A DNA stretch of 62,710 bases from Leptolyngbyaceae cyanobacterium clean351 (GTDB taxonomy: Bacteria; Cyanobacteriota; Cyanobacteriia; DAIDHW01), in assembly GCA_027451865.1 (NCBI GenBank), contig DAIDHW010000010.1, positions 1 through 62,710 of the forward strand, written 5' to 3'. The notes below the pieces were generated by a model. It was not told the DNA's origin, did no database searches, and was given only the letters and a program-made list of their open reading frames with translations. The translations under genes were made by a program, and so were the position numbers. This document shows positions 1-9,703 of this stretch, one piece after another (position 1 is the first letter of the stretch; the number at the start of each line of letters is the position of its first letter).

Positions 1-64
1 TCACCCACTCGCAGAATCTGTCCCATGCGTTGGCGCTCTCGCGCCGTTGAATGGTCGTTGTCAT
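1..64 (-). CDS. psbA: Photosystem II reaction centre protein D1 (5' end only)
   Basis: Reading the minus strand from the ATG at 64-62 gives MTTTIQRRESANAWDRFCEW and then V before the window ends. This is the characteristic cytoplasmic N-terminus of D1, the core PSII subunit that binds P680, the manganese cluster and QB. Only 21 of about 360 residues are present, so it cannot be assigned to a particular psbA copy or D1 isoform. The gene is divergent from cphB, with a 277-bp spacer. The N-terminal match is very specific, so the identification is firm although the gene is partial. Confidence 0.93.
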   Translation of the reverse strand, partial: MTTTIQRRESANAWDRFCEWV

Positions 65-128
65 GGCGATGATGGCTAGATAATGAGCTAAGCCTGAGAA
101 AGTTAAGCGTTTCTGCGGCTTAATAAAC

Positions 129-157
129 ATCATCGGGCATTTATGTTGTTTTGTAAA
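129..157 (-). promoter_or_regulatory. Candidate psbA promoter
   Basis: On the minus strand TTTACA (157-152, five of six -35 bases) is followed after 17 bases by GATGAT (134-129, four of six -10 bases). Transcription would start near position 122, giving a leader of roughly 58 bases, similar to other cyanobacterial psbA leaders. This is inferred from spacing and consensus only. Confidence 0.35.
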
Positions 158-270
158 GGTGTTGGGAGAATTTTCTTAGAGGTATTTTTCCTTGCATCAA
201 CTGTATCCCAGGCTACGGTATCTCCGCTGCTAAACCGACTAGGGTGTAGACTCGCCCACCTGAGAATATC

Positions 271-279
271 TGGCATAAT
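271..279 (+). promoter_or_regulatory. Candidate extended -10 element for cphB
   Basis: TGGCATAAT has the form TG-N-CATAAT, an extended -10, 62 bases upstream of the cphB ATG. I see no convincing -35 hexamer at 17-base spacing, so this is weak. Confidence 0.25.
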
Positions 280-341
280 GCTTAAAGACTAAGCTTCCGG
301 GGGCCACCCGGGCTACCCTGAGACTAAGCGACAAGCCAAAG

Positions 342-1265
342 ATGGAATCAACAGACTACTGCCCTGCGCCCACCGATTCTCTGCCAGTCTCAGCTAACTG
401 GAGCGCTCATCTGCTAGAAGAGGAAATTGACCCCTGGGTCCCTCGCTGCTTGCAGAAGGCTGCCGTAATGGTGATAGGTGGGGCGGAAGATAAGATCCAT
501 ACTCAGGATATCCTCTGGGCTTTTTTCCATCGAGCCGGGGGGCGAGAAGCTCAGATTGCCATTATCCCCAGTGCCTCTAGAGAGCCGGCAGCCAGTGGCA
601 GTACCTACAGTAACATCTTTGCAAAAATGGGTTGTGCCAGAGTAGAAATTCTAGATATTCGCGACCGGGACCAGATGACAGACAGCGCTTGGGAAGGGTA
701 CGCTGCCACAGCCACTGGTGTATTTATGACTGGGGGTGATCAGTTGCGCCTGTGTGGTATCCTCTCCGATACACCTTTGATCGATACTGTCCGTCGGCGG
801 GCCCAACAGGGTCAAGTTACCCTAGCTGGTACCAGCGCTGGGGCAGCTGTGATGGGCCACCACATGATCGCAGGAGGAGGGAGTGGGGAATGCCCTAACC
901 CTGCTCTGGCAGACATGGCAATTGGTCTGGGAATTCTGCCTCAGGTGATCTTTGACCAGCACTTCCACAATCGCAATCGAATGGCCCGGTTGATCAGTGC
1001 CATCGCCCAATACCCTGACAAGCTAGGTATTGGCATCGATGAGGATACCTGTGCCCTATTCGAGGGGGATGGCGCCCTAGAAGTCCTCGGCAAGGGGACT
1101 GTCACTGTCCTTGATCCCCAAGACATCTCCCAGGGGGACCCCCCCGGACCCGGGCCTCTGCGGGTCCACGGTCTGCGGCTGCATATCCTCAAGGGGGGAG
1201 ACCGCTATGACCTGCGCAACCGTACTCCCATCAGCTACTCAAGACCAGTATCCCAGAGTATCTAA
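342..1265 (+). CDS. cphB: Cyanophycinase
   Basis: Serine exopeptidase of the S51 family that cleaves cyanophycin into beta-Asp-Arg dipeptides, releasing stored nitrogen in the cytoplasm. The nucleophile is seen in GTSAGAAVM, with Ser165; MVIGGAEDK (residues 43-51) and the DQHFHNRNR segment are also typical. At 307 residues it is a little longer than usual because of an N-terminal extension of about 35 residues. The ATG at 342 is the first good start, but a later start cannot be excluded. It lies 27 bp before cphA in the same direction, the common cphBA order, so the two are probably co-transcribed for storage turnover. Confidence 0.95.
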   Translation: MESTDYCPAPTDSLPVSANWSAHLLEEEIDPWVPRCLQKAAVMVIGGAEDKIHTQDILWAFFHRAGGREAQIAIIPSASREPAASGSTYSNIFAKMGCARVEILDIRDRDQMTDSAWEGYAATATGVFMTGGDQLRLCGILSDTPLIDTVRRRAQQGQVTLAGTSAGAAVMGHHMIAGGGSGECPNPALADMAIGLGILPQVIFDQHFHNRNRMARLISAIAQYPDKLGIGIDEDTCALFEGDGALEVLGKGTVTVLDPQDISQGDPPGPGPLRVHGLRLHILKGGDRYDLRNRTPISYSRPVSQSI

Positions 1266-1292
1266 ACCCATAAAACCTCATACCCCGCTTCT

Positions 1293-3917
1293 ATGAAAAT
1301 CCTCAAAATCCAGACTCTGCGCGGACCAAATTACTGGAGTATTCGTCGGTCTAAGCTGATTGTTCTGCGTCTGGATTTGGAGGGTTTGGCGGAACTTCCC
1401 TCCAACCTGATTCCCGGTTTTTACGAGGGTCTCGTTCAGGTTTTACCTAGTCTGGTAGAGCACTACTGTTCACCTGGTTGTCGGGGGGGGTTTCTCCAGC
1501 GGGTAGTCGAAGGGACAATGCAGGGCCACATTATTGAACACGTGGCCCTGGAATTGCAGCAATTAGCAGGAATGACCGTAGGTTTTGGTCGGACTCGGGA
1601 AACTGCTACCCCGGGGGTCTACCAGGTAGTGTTTGAGTATCAATACGAACAGGCAGGCCGTTATGCTGCCCGGGCAGCGGTGCGCCTGTGCCAGAGCATC
1701 GTCGATCAGGGGAGCTACCCAGCCGAGGATCTGACCCAAGACCTAGAGGATCTGCGGGAGCTGGCTCAGGAAGCAAGTTTAGGACCGAGTACCGAAGCCT
1801 TGGTTAAGGAAGCCCAAAATCGGGGTATACCCTGGGCGCCTATGAGCACCCGCTCCATGATCCGCCTAGGCTACGGGGTCTACCAACGCCGCCTCCAAGC
1901 TACCCAGACCGATTTGACAGGAATTTTGGGATTAGAACTTGCCTGCGATAAGGAGGGGACTAAAACCCTTCTGCGTGAGGCGGGTGTGCCAGTGCCCCAG
2001 GGGACAGTGATCCATTACCTCGACGAACTAGAGCGAGCCATTGAGGAGGTAGGCGGTTACCCCATCGTTCTCAAACCCCTAGACGGTAACCACGGTCGAG
2101 GTATAACCATCAACATTGATAGCTATCCTCAAGCGGAGGCCGCCTACGATCTAGCCAGCAGTGAGTCTAAGTCGCGCAGTGTGATTGTCGAGCGTTTTTA
2201 CCGCGGCCGGGACTTTCGCGTCTTAGTAGTGCAGGGACGGGTAGTAGCAGTAGCTGAACGGGTTCCTGCCCACGTCGTCGGGGACGGGGTCTCCACTATT
2301 GCCGCCCTAGTAGAGAGTACTAACCGCGACCCCCGCCGGGGTCAGGGTCATAACAATGTCCTCACTCGGATTGAGATCGATCAAAACACTCATACTATTC
2401 TCGGCCGCCTTGGCTACACCATGGACACGGTTATGCCCGCCGGAGAAGTGTGTTACCTGCGGGCAACTGCTAACCTGAGTACCGGCGGGATTGCCGTAGA
2501 CCGTACCGATGAAATTCATCCGGAAAATGTCTGGCTAGCCCAGCGGGTCGTGAAAATTATCGGCCTAGATATTGCCGGCTTGGATATAGTTACCCCTGAT
2601 ATTGGGGTGCCCCTGCGGGAGGCGGGAGGAGTAGTAGTAGAAGTAAACGCCGCTCCGGGCTTCCGGATGCACCTGGCCCCTAATGAAGGGATTCCCCGCA
2701 ATGTGGCTGAACCGGTAATTAATATGCTCTTCCCGCCAGGCACCCCCTGCCGAATCCCCATTCTGGCGGTGACTGGCACCAACGGCAAAACAACTACCAC
2801 ACGTCTACTAGCCCACATTTTTAACCAGACTCTGCGGACCGTGGGCTACACCACCACGGATGGTATCTACATTGGTAATCACTTGGTGGAGGGGGGAGAT
2901 AACACGGGCCCTCAGAGTGCCCAAGTCATCCTCAACGATCCGACCGTTGAGGTGGCAGTCCTGGAATGTGCCCGGGGGGGTATTCTCCGGTCTGGCTTGG
3001 GATTTGAAGCCTGTGATGTGGGGGTAGTTCTAAACGTGGCGGCGGACCACCTGGGCTTGGGAGACATTGAAACCCTAGAAGATATGGCCCGCCTGAAGAG
3101 CGTAGTAGCAGAGGCAGTCACCCCCAATGGCTACGCGGTTTTGAACGCCGATGACCCCCTGGTGGCTGCCATGGCCCAAAGTACCCGAGCCCAGGTGGCC
3201 TACTTTGCCATGGAACCTAATAATCCCTTAGTTTCCCTACACACCCAACGGGGGGGGCTCGCCGCCGTCTATGAGCATGGTTATTTATCGATTCTGAAGG
3301 GGGATTGGGTCCTGCGCATCGAGTTGGCGGCCAATGTCCCCCTGACCCTGGGCGGCCGGGCAGAGTTTATGATCGCCAACGCCCTGGCAGCGAGTTTGGC
3401 CGCCTTTGCCCAGGGGCTTTCCATAGAAGAAATCCGGGCCGGCCTCCTCAGTTTTGAAGCCTCCGCGGAGCAGACGCCAGGCCGCATGAACCTGTTTGAC
3501 CTGGGACACTACCATGCCCTAGTGGACTACGCCCATAACCCCGCCAGCTACACAGCCCTAGGAGGCTTTGTGAAGAACTGGCCTGGGCGGAAGGTAGGTG
3601 TAGTCGGGGGACCAGGAGACCGGCGGGATGAAGACTTTATTACCCTGGGTAAGTTAGCAGCCCAAATGTTTGATGAAATTCTCATTAAGGAGGATGATGA
3701 CACCCGCGGGAGAGACCGGGGAGACGCGGCCCGGTTGATCGGCATCGGTGTCCAAGCACAAGGAGCAACCTTTACCGTTATTCTGGATGAGGTGACGGCT
3801 ATTAAGACAGCCCTTGGCAATGCCCCAGCCGGATCGCTAGTGGTGATTCTGCCTGAAAGTGTCAACCGGACCTTAGCCCTGATTGAAGAGCACCGCCCTT
3901 CTGCCCTCCCCATTTAA
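1293..3917 (+). CDS. cphA: Cyanophycin synthetase
   Basis: ATP-dependent ligase that builds the nitrogen reserve cyanophycin by adding Asp to the backbone and then Arg to each side chain. Its 874 residues match the family length. In order it has an N-terminal domain (about 1-160), an ATP-grasp domain (about 165-480, with LKPLDGNHGRG and VVEVNAAPGFRMH) and a Mur-ligase-like domain starting near 490 with P-loop GTNGKTTT (495-502) and DYAHNPASY further on. It follows cphB closely and is 6 bp from the ArsA-like gene. Two runs of eight G (1483-1490 and 3250-3257) lie inside the reading frame, which is nevertheless intact. Confidence 0.97.
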   Translation: MKILKIQTLRGPNYWSIRRSKLIVLRLDLEGLAELPSNLIPGFYEGLVQVLPSLVEHYCSPGCRGGFLQRVVEGTMQGHIIEHVALELQQLAGMTVGFGRTRETATPGVYQVVFEYQYEQAGRYAARAAVRLCQSIVDQGSYPAEDLTQDLEDLRELAQEASLGPSTEALVKEAQNRGIPWAPMSTRSMIRLGYGVYQRRLQATQTDLTGILGLELACDKEGTKTLLREAGVPVPQGTVIHYLDELERAIEEVGGYPIVLKPLDGNHGRGITINIDSYPQAEAAYDLASSESKSRSVIVERFYRGRDFRVLVVQGRVVAVAERVPAHVVGDGVSTIAALVESTNRDPRRGQGHNNVLTRIEIDQNTHTILGRLGYTMDTVMPAGEVCYLRATANLSTGGIAVDRTDEIHPENVWLAQRVVKIIGLDIAGLDIVTPDIGVPLREAGGVVVEVNAAPGFRMHLAPNEGIPRNVAEPVINMLFPPGTPCRIPILAVTGTNGKTTTTRLLAHIFNQTLRTVGYTTTDGIYIGNHLVEGGDNTGPQSAQVILNDPTVEVAVLECARGGILRSGLGFEACDVGVVLNVAADHLGLGDIETLEDMARLKSVVAEAVTPNGYAVLNADDPLVAAMAQSTRAQVAYFAMEPNNPLVSLHTQRGGLAAVYEHGYLSILKGDWVLRIELAANVPLTLGGRAEFMIANALAASLAAFAQGLSIEEIRAGLLSFEASAEQTPGRMNLFDLGHYHALVDYAHNPASYTALGGFVKNWPGRKVGVVGGPGDRRDEDFITLGKLAAQMFDEILIKEDDDTRGRDRGDAARLIGIGVQAQGATFTVILDEVTAIKTALGNAPAGSLVVILPESVNRTLALIEEHRPSALPI

Positions 3918-3923
3918 CATCCT

Positions 3924-5816
3924 ATGGCCCTGGCCCCAGACAACCTCCTCCTAGCCCTCTTTAGCGGGAAAGGGGGCGTTGGGAAGACTACCCTCGCCTG
4001 TGGTTTTGCCCGCTACTGGGCCCGGCAGTTCCCTACCGAATCAGTCCTGCTTATCTCCACTGATCCAGCCCACTCCCTAGGGGACGTCCTGGATTTGCCT
4101 GTCACCGATGACCCTTGCCCAGTACCAGACCTCCCCAACCTGGGGGTGAGGGCCCTAGACGCCTATCAACTGCTTGAGCAGTTTAAAGACCGCCACGGTC
4201 AGGCCCTAGAGCTCCTAGTGGAGCGGGGTAGTTTTGTGGAAGGAGACGATCTAACGCCGGTGTGGGACCTGGACTGGCCCGGCTTGGATGAATTAATGGC
4301 GTTGCTAGAGATTCAGCGGCTGCTCGGGACCGGGCAGGTACGGCGTCTCGTCGTGGATATGGCCCCTAGTGGTCACACCCTAAACCTGTTCGGGCTGATG
4401 GACTTCCTAGACTCCCTGTTAGGGGCTTTAGACCTATTCCAGCGCAAACATCACCTACTAGAGCAAACCTTTACCGGCCGCTCTACCCGGGACTTCGGGG
4501 ATGAATTCCTGGCCACCATGGGGGCAGAGCTGGCTGGGGGCAGAGCCCTCCTGCAGGACCAAACCCGGACCGCCTGTTTTGTGGTAGGGATTCCAGAACC
4601 GATGAGTTACCTGGAAAGTGAGCGGTTTGTAAAGGGGTTGGCAGGACTCGGTATCCCCTGGGGAGGTCTCCTCCTCAACCGCCTCCTGACCCCCGGCCTG
4701 CCCCTGGGGGACCCAGACCGCTACCTAGAGCAACAGCAACAAATTCCCCGGTTTCTGGAGCTAGCCTCGGACCGTCCGGCCCTGGGAGTACCCCTGGAGG
4801 CTGAGGCCCCTGTGGGGGGGGCAGCCCTGGACTATCTTTGGGAACAAGCCTGCCCTCTGGAAAAGTTTCAAGGTCCTGCCCCGGCAGTAACCGCCAATTG
4901 GCCTAACCCGATTCCGCCTCCCATGGGGGACTTGATCCTGGCAGGTCGCCGCCTGGTATTGGTAGGTGGCAAGGGGGGAGTGGGCAAAACCACAATTGCC
5001 GCTGCCATCAGCTGGGCCATGGCTAGCAAATACCCCCAGGCCCAGGTGCGGGTCATATCCATTGACCCAGCCCACTCCCTAGGGGATGCTTTTGGTCAGT
5101 CCCTAGGTCACTTGCCCCAATCTTTGGTCGCTAATCTCAGTGCCCAAGAGGTAGATGCCAAGATCCTCCTGCAGGAGTTCCGGGAAAACTATCTCTGGGA
5201 ACTGGCGGAAATGATGAGTGGGGAAATCGACTCCACTAGTCCCCTGAAACTAGCCTACGGTCCGGAAGCCTGGCGCCAAATTGTCGATCAGGCTCTACCC
5301 GGCATCGATGAGATGCTAGCCTTGGTCAAGGTGATGGAACTTTTAGGGAGCCGTGAACTAGATCTAGTGGTCCTGGATACGGCCCCTACGGGTCACCTGT
5401 TGCGGTTCCTAGAGATGCCTACCGCCCTAGGAGACTGGTTGGGTTGGATATTCAAGTTGTGGATTAAGTATCAAGATGTCTTGGGGCGGGTGCCCCTGAT
5501 GACTCGGCTGCGGCAGCTGCGCCATCAGGTCCTCGCAGCCCAAAGGGAACTGCAAAACCCCCAACACACAGAATTTATCGGTGTAGTACAGGCCCAAGCC
5601 CCTATTCTGGCCGAAGCTGAGCGTCTTAGTCTAGCCCTGCGGGAGCTAAGAGTAGCCCAGAATTATCTAGTGCACAACCGCTACCAAGGAGGAGAGCACA
5701 TCGATCCGGAACCCTTTGGTAGTCAAACCTTGATCAGACTGCCGGTGCTGCCCCGGAGCGTGTCGCCGCTAGAGCGGGTCCAGGGGGCAGCTCGGCTACT
5801 ATTTGCTGCCCCCTAG
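3924..5816 (+). CDS. Tandem-domain ArsA/Get3-type ATPase
   Basis: A 630-residue P-loop ATPase with two fused ArsA/Get3-like halves. Deviant Walker A motifs (GKGGVGKT) occur at about 15-22 and 349-356. The second half has the classical DTAPTGH switch-type motif; the first has the variant DMAPSGH. Known relatives either energise arsenite export (ArsA, also two halves) or deliver tail-anchored membrane proteins (Get3). No arsenite pump (arsB) or ars regulator is nearby, so the substrate is unknown. It follows cphA by 6 bp and precedes lspA, suggesting a shared transcript. No transmembrane segment is evident, so it is probably cytosolic. Confidence 0.85.
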   Translation: MALAPDNLLLALFSGKGGVGKTTLACGFARYWARQFPTESVLLISTDPAHSLGDVLDLPVTDDPCPVPDLPNLGVRALDAYQLLEQFKDRHGQALELLVERGSFVEGDDLTPVWDLDWPGLDELMALLEIQRLLGTGQVRRLVVDMAPSGHTLNLFGLMDFLDSLLGALDLFQRKHHLLEQTFTGRSTRDFGDEFLATMGAELAGGRALLQDQTRTACFVVGIPEPMSYLESERFVKGLAGLGIPWGGLLLNRLLTPGLPLGDPDRYLEQQQQIPRFLELASDRPALGVPLEAEAPVGGAALDYLWEQACPLEKFQGPAPAVTANWPNPIPPPMGDLILAGRRLVLVGGKGGVGKTTIAAAISWAMASKYPQAQVRVISIDPAHSLGDAFGQSLGHLPQSLVANLSAQEVDAKILLQEFRENYLWELAEMMSGEIDSTSPLKLAYGPEAWRQIVDQALPGIDEMLALVKVMELLGSRELDLVVLDTAPTGHLLRFLEMPTALGDWLGWIFKLWIKYQDVLGRVPLMTRLRQLRHQVLAAQRELQNPQHTEFIGVVQAQAPILAEAERLSLALRELRVAQNYLVHNRYQGGEHIDPEPFGSQTLIRLPVLPRSVSPLERVQGAARLLFAAP

Positions 5817-5862
5817 GCCGGTGACTGCTACAATTGCTGCTGTTGCCTGTGTTCCTCAGCCC

Positions 5863-6327
5863 ATGACCTTGCGGCACCGGCTCTTTTGGTTTACCACCCT
5901 TTTGTGTCTGGGAATAGACCGCCTGACTAAACTCTGGGTAGTCACACATCTACCCTTGGACCAGGTGCGGCCCCTGTGGCCAGGGGTGTTAGACCTAGCC
6001 TACATTACCAACACCGGCGCCGCCTTCAGCCTGTTTACCCATGGCAGCAGCTGGCTGCGCTGGTTATCCCTAGGGGTGAGCCTAGGGTTGGCTGCTTGGG
6101 CAGTATGGGGCCCCCCCCTTAACCGCTGGGAACAGGTCGGTCTGGGCTGTATCTTGGGAGGGGCAGTCGGCAATGGCATTGACCGCTTTGTCACCGGTCG
6201 GGTGATAGATTTTTTGGATGTTTACTGGCTAAAGTTTCCCGTCTTTAACGTGGCTGACGTGGTAATTAATGTGGGAATTGGCTGCATGCTGATAGCAGCC
6301 CTGCAAAAGCCTCGTCCTCGGTCCTAG
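5863..6327 (+). CDS. lspA: Lipoprotein signal peptidase (signal peptidase II)
   Basis: Inner-membrane aspartyl protease that removes signal peptides from diacylated prolipoproteins. The chosen ATG at 5863 gives 154 residues, typical of the family; the longer frame from 5803 would overlap the upstream gene. Family motifs are visible: NTGAAFS, the first catalytic Asp in GNGIDRF, and the second in [11 protein letters not shown]. Several hydrophobic segments fit four membrane helices. It sits between the ArsA-like ATPase and ddl in the same direction. Confidence 0.93.
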   Translation: MTLRHRLFWFTTLLCLGIDRLTKLWVVTHLPLDQVRPLWPGVLDLAYITNTGAAFSLFTHGSSWLRWLSLGVSLGLAAWAVWGPPLNRWEQVGLGCILGGAVGNGIDRFVTGRVIDFLDVYWLKFPVFNVADVVINVGIGCMLIAALQKPRPRS

Positions 6328-6349
6328 GAGCGCTAGACTTAAAACTGGT

Positions 6350-7387
6350 GTGGTCCCGGAGGACGGTAAATTGCGGATTGGCTTGCTGTTTGGGGGTAAC
6401 TCAGGGGAGCACGAGGTTTCCATTGCCTCAGCCCGAGCGGTCGTCACAGCCCTTCGTCAAGGACCTAATCGACAGCTTTACGATCTGGTTCCCATCTACA
6501 TCCAAAAAGACGGCACCTGGCTAGGGGGTAGTGCCGCCATTGAGGTCCTCAGTACTGGCTTGCCCTTAGTTTGCACTGCCCGGACTTGGGTATTTCCCCC
6601 TGAGGTGGCTGAAGTTGACCTGTGGTTTCCGGTCCTGCACGGACCCAACGGTGAGGACGGCACTATCCAAGGTCTACTGCAGCTAATGGGGCAGCCCTTC
6701 GTAGGCTGCAGACTCCTAGCCTCAGCCCTAGCGATGGACAAAATTGTTATGAAGAGGATCTTTGCCCAGGCAGGCCTACCCCAAGTCCAGTTCCTAGGCC
6801 TAGAAAAACCCTCGGCGGCCCAAGACCCCCAGGTTTGGCTCGAGGTAGAGTCTATTCTGGGGTACCCCTGTTTTGTCAAGCCAGCCAACTTGGGTTCCTC
6901 CGTCGGGATTACTAAGGTCCGTAACCGCAACCAATTGGTGACTGCCCTAGCCCAGGCTGCCGCCCTCGATCGGCGCCTGATCGTAGAAGCTGGAGTCATA
7001 GCGCGGGAGGTGGAGTGTGCTGTTCTGGGTAATGACCAACCCCGAGCTTCCGTAGTCGGGGAGATCACCTACACCAGCGACTTCTACGACTATCAGACCA
7101 AATACACCCCCGGCCAAGCTGACCTCCTAATTCCTGCGCCTCTTCCCCTGGAGGTTAGTGAGCAGGTCCAGTCCATGGCCTTGAGAGCTTTTCAGGCTAT
7201 TGGCGGCGCGGGTCTGGCCCGGGTAGACTTTTTCTACCAGGCCGATGGCACCCTGTTAGTCAATGAGATCAATACCCTGCCGGGCTTTACGGCCACAAGC
7301 ATGTACCCTGCCCTGTGGACAGCTAGTGGCTTAACTTTCCCAGATTTAGTGCATGAACTAATCACCCTGGCCCAACCCGGACCCTAG
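6350..7387 (+). CDS. ddl: D-alanine--D-alanine ligase
   Basis: ATP-grasp ligase joining two D-alanines for peptidoglycan precursor synthesis in the cytoplasm. The 345-residue product begins at a GTG and soon shows [13 protein letters not shown], followed by [26 protein letters not shown] in the ATP-grasp domain, and the C-terminal [11 protein letters not shown] that carries metal-binding residues. An alternative start would be the TTG at residue 8. It follows lspA by 22 bp and precedes the SpoIIM-family gene by 13 bp, consistent with one operon of envelope functions. Confidence 0.95.
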   Translation: MVPEDGKLRIGLLFGGNSGEHEVSIASARAVVTALRQGPNRQLYDLVPIYIQKDGTWLGGSAAIEVLSTGLPLVCTARTWVFPPEVAEVDLWFPVLHGPNGEDGTIQGLLQLMGQPFVGCRLLASALAMDKIVMKRIFAQAGLPQVQFLGLEKPSAAQDPQVWLEVESILGYPCFVKPANLGSSVGITKVRNRNQLVTALAQAAALDRRLIVEAGVIAREVECAVLGNDQPRASVVGEITYTSDFYDYQTKYTPGQADLLIPAPLPLEVSEQVQSMALRAFQAIGGAGLARVDFFYQADGTLLVNEINTLPGFTATSMYPALWTASGLTFPDLVHELITLAQPGP

Positions 7388-7400
7388 ACCCAGGTCCTCC

Positions 7401-8411
7401 ATGAATCCTCAACGTTGGATCAGCCGCCGGACCACTGATTGGCAAGCCCTCGAAACCCTCTTGAACCAAGTGGAACGAAGGGGTCTCAGGAGCTTGGACT
7501 CGAGCCAAATCCGCCGCCTGGCAAGCCTGTACCGAGCCGTGTGTGGAGATTTCACACGGGCCCAAACCCAGCAACTCAGCCCCCTTTTAGTCAACAAACT
7601 GCAAACCTTGACCCAGCGGGGCTACAACCAAATTTATCAGGGTCCTCGCCACCCGGGGTGGCACTCAGTACTCCAGTTCTATCGCTGGAGATTGCCTCTG
7701 GTGATTCGGCAAACTCTCCCCTACACCCTGACAGCAGTGGGGATTTTTGGCCTGGGGGGCCTAGTAGCCTGGTGGTATGCCCGACAGGACCCCCATTTTT
7801 TATCTCTCGTCTTACCGGCAGACATTATCAACCAGGTCCAGAACCAGGGGAAGTTGTGGGTCTACTCAATTCTCGGCACCGAACCTGAGGCTGCCAGTGG
7901 CATTATGACCAATAACATGGAGGTGGCATTCCAGGCCATCGGTGGCGGCATCCTGGCCGGTCTCTACACCACCTATCTGCTATTTACTAATGGGCTAATG
8001 CTGGGCTGCGCTGCCGTCCTGGTGGCTAAGGGGGGGTTGGCTTACCCGTTTTGGGCGTTTGTATTTCCCCACGGCTCCCTGGAATTACCGGCCATTTTTC
8101 TAGCAGGGGGTGCGGGTCTGCTGATTGCCCGGGGTTTGTTGTTTCCCGGGCCCTACCGCCGCACCGACTCCCTGTGGTATTGCAGCCGGCGAGCGGCTGA
8201 GCTGACCTACGGGATCGTGCCGCTGCTAGCGGTAGCTGGGACCATCGAGGGGTTTTTCTCCCCCAGTCTAGTTGTGCCCTCTAGCCTGAAGTACCTAGCG
8301 GGGGTAATCCTTTTCTTCCTGCTAGTACTCTACTGTAGTCTCCCCTCACAGGGTGGTGGAGATTGCCTGGAGAGGACAGGTGGGGATGCACTGTTCACAG
8401 ACGATACATAG
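7401..8411 (+). CDS. SpoIIM-family (DUF95) membrane protein
   Basis: A 336-residue integral membrane protein of the stage II sporulation protein M family. The N-terminal 90 residues are soluble and basic; the rest has several long hydrophobic stretches, with GFL-like glycine-rich turns and the conserved FVFPHGSLELPAIFLAGGAG region (His and Glu in the membrane). Cyanobacteria do not sporulate, and the molecular role of the family here is unknown. It ends inside the 3' end of the convergent ferredoxin gene (66-bp overlap), so the two transcripts would be antisense at their ends. Confidence 0.82.
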   Translation: MNPQRWISRRTTDWQALETLLNQVERRGLRSLDSSQIRRLASLYRAVCGDFTRAQTQQLSPLLVNKLQTLTQRGYNQIYQGPRHPGWHSVLQFYRWRLPLVIRQTLPYTLTAVGIFGLGGLVAWWYARQDPHFLSLVLPADIINQVQNQGKLWVYSILGTEPEAASGIMTNNMEVAFQAIGGGILAGLYTTYLLFTNGLMLGCAAVLVAKGGLAYPFWAFVFPHGSLELPAIFLAGGAGLLIARGLLFPGPYRRTDSLWYCSRRAAELTYGIVPLLAVAGTIEGFFSPSLVVPSSLKYLAGVILFFLLVLYCSLPSQGGGDCLERTGGDALFTDDT

Positions 8412-8750
8412 GGGACGAGCGAAGTTTAAGCGGAAAGTCTCCCGGTCTAAACTCAAGGCCCCCGTCGGGCAGATACCAGTACATAAACCACAGTGGACAC
8501 AGCTTTCCTCATCAATAATTAATTCCCGGCCAGTAGAGGAAACCGTAATATCTTGAGTGCGCATCCACTCGATAGCCGCATCTAGCTGGTCCATATCCCC
8601 GGCCAACTCTACTACTAGACGGCCGACCTGGTCTGGGGCCACTTGAGCCCGAATGATATTAGCAGCTACATCAAAGTCCCGAGCCAGACGATAGGTAACC
8701 GGTGTCTGAACTGCTTTGGGGGGAAAAGTAAGGGTAACCCGTTTTTTCAC
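8346..8750 (-). CDS. NIL-domain 4Fe-4S ferredoxin
   Basis: A 134-residue protein with an N-terminal NIL domain (about 1-75, an ACT-like fold also found at the C-terminus of MetN transporters) and a C-terminal two-cluster ferredoxin module. Cluster ligands are clear in [12 protein letters not shown] and [12 protein letters not shown]. Similar fusions are widespread in cyanobacteria; the electron-transfer partner is unknown, and the NIL part may bind a small sulfur amino acid. Its 3' end overlaps the convergent SpoIIM gene by 66 bp, and it is divergent from gloB across about 110 bp. Confidence 0.88.
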   Translation of the reverse strand: MKKRVTLTFPPKAVQTPVTYRLARDFDVAANIIRAQVAPDQVGRLVVELAGDMDQLDAAIEWMRTQDITVSSTGRELIIDEESCVHCGLCTGICPTGALSLDRETFRLNFARPLCIVCEQCIPTCPLQAISTTL

Positions 8751-8863
8751 AATTAGGCCAGTTGGAGGCTGGGGAATTAGTAACCCAGCCAGAGACTATT
8801 CTACAGGACCAAGCCAGGCAGGTTAGATTAGACTGGCGCCCTAGAGCTCAGCATACACCGCCC

Positions 8864-9637
8864 ATGGATATTCACCGGCTACCCGCCCTGCTCGATAACT
8901 ACGTTTTCCTGTTGCACGACCCAGTTAACCACACCGCTGCTGTGGTGGACCCAGCGGAGTATTCAGTGGTGCGACAAGAGCTCAACCGACTGGGAGCAAA
9001 CCTGAGCGCCATTTTTAACACTCATCACCACCAGGACCACGTGGGGGGTAACCAGCGCTTATTGCAGGATTTTCCTGATCTAATCATCTACGGTAGTGCC
9101 GCTGACCGAGACCGGATCCCTGGGCAAAAGGTATTTCTGGAGGCGGGAGACCAGGTCAGCTTCGGCGGCCATCAGGGGCAAGTGTTGGCAGTGCCTGGCC
9201 ACACCCGGGGACACATTGCCTACTATTTCCCGGCGGCCAGTCCAGGGGCCCCAGGGGAATTGTTCTGTGGAGATACCTTGTTTGCCGGGGGATGTGGGCG
9301 GCTGTTCGAAGGCACCCCCGCCCAAATGGTTGAGTCTCTGAACCAACTGCGCCAGCTGCCTGATCCTACACGGGTCTGGTGTGCCCACGAGTACACCCTG
9401 AAAAACCTCGAATTTGCCCTCACTGTCGACCCAGATAACCGTGACCTCCAAAACCGCTACGTCGCGACCAAGATCGCCCGGCAGCGCCAGGAAGCGACAA
9501 TTCCCTCCCAGATAGGCGTAGAAAATTTGACTAACCCTTTCCTACGCTGGGACCACCAGGACCTCCTGGCTGTCACAGGTATCTTTGATCCAATTCAGAG
9601 CTTTGCTCGGCTACGGGGCTTGAAAGACCGCTTTTAA
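8864..9637 (+). CDS. gloB: Hydroxyacylglutathione hydrolase (glyoxalase II)
   Basis: Metallo-beta-lactamase-fold enzyme hydrolysing S-lactoylglutathione in methylglyoxal detoxification. The ATG at 8864 gives 257 residues starting [15 protein letters not shown], the standard start of the family; the frame is open upstream to 8762 but that extension would lie in the divergent promoter region. Metal ligands appear in [36 protein letters not shown] and the C-terminal CAHEYT. The two-metal centre is complete. It is 66 bp upstream of rplI. Confidence 0.92.
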   Translation: MDIHRLPALLDNYVFLLHDPVNHTAAVVDPAEYSVVRQELNRLGANLSAIFNTHHHQDHVGGNQRLLQDFPDLIIYGSAADRDRIPGQKVFLEAGDQVSFGGHQGQVLAVPGHTRGHIAYYFPAASPGAPGELFCGDTLFAGGCGRLFEGTPAQMVESLNQLRQLPDPTRVWCAHEYTLKNLEFALTVDPDNRDLQNRYVATKIARQRQEATIPSQIGVENLTNPFLRWDHQDLLAVTGIFDPIQSFARLRGLKDRF

Positions 9638-9703
9638 GGGGCTTGTCTCAACCAGATACTTTCTGCTACCATGTTCTTTCTGGGTAGTAGGTTAGCGACA
9701 GCC

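Noticed and set aside
7439-7888. 149-codon frame inside the SpoIIM-family gene
   Set aside because: It is another frame of a well-supported gene, Pro- and Ser-rich with no recognisable domain.
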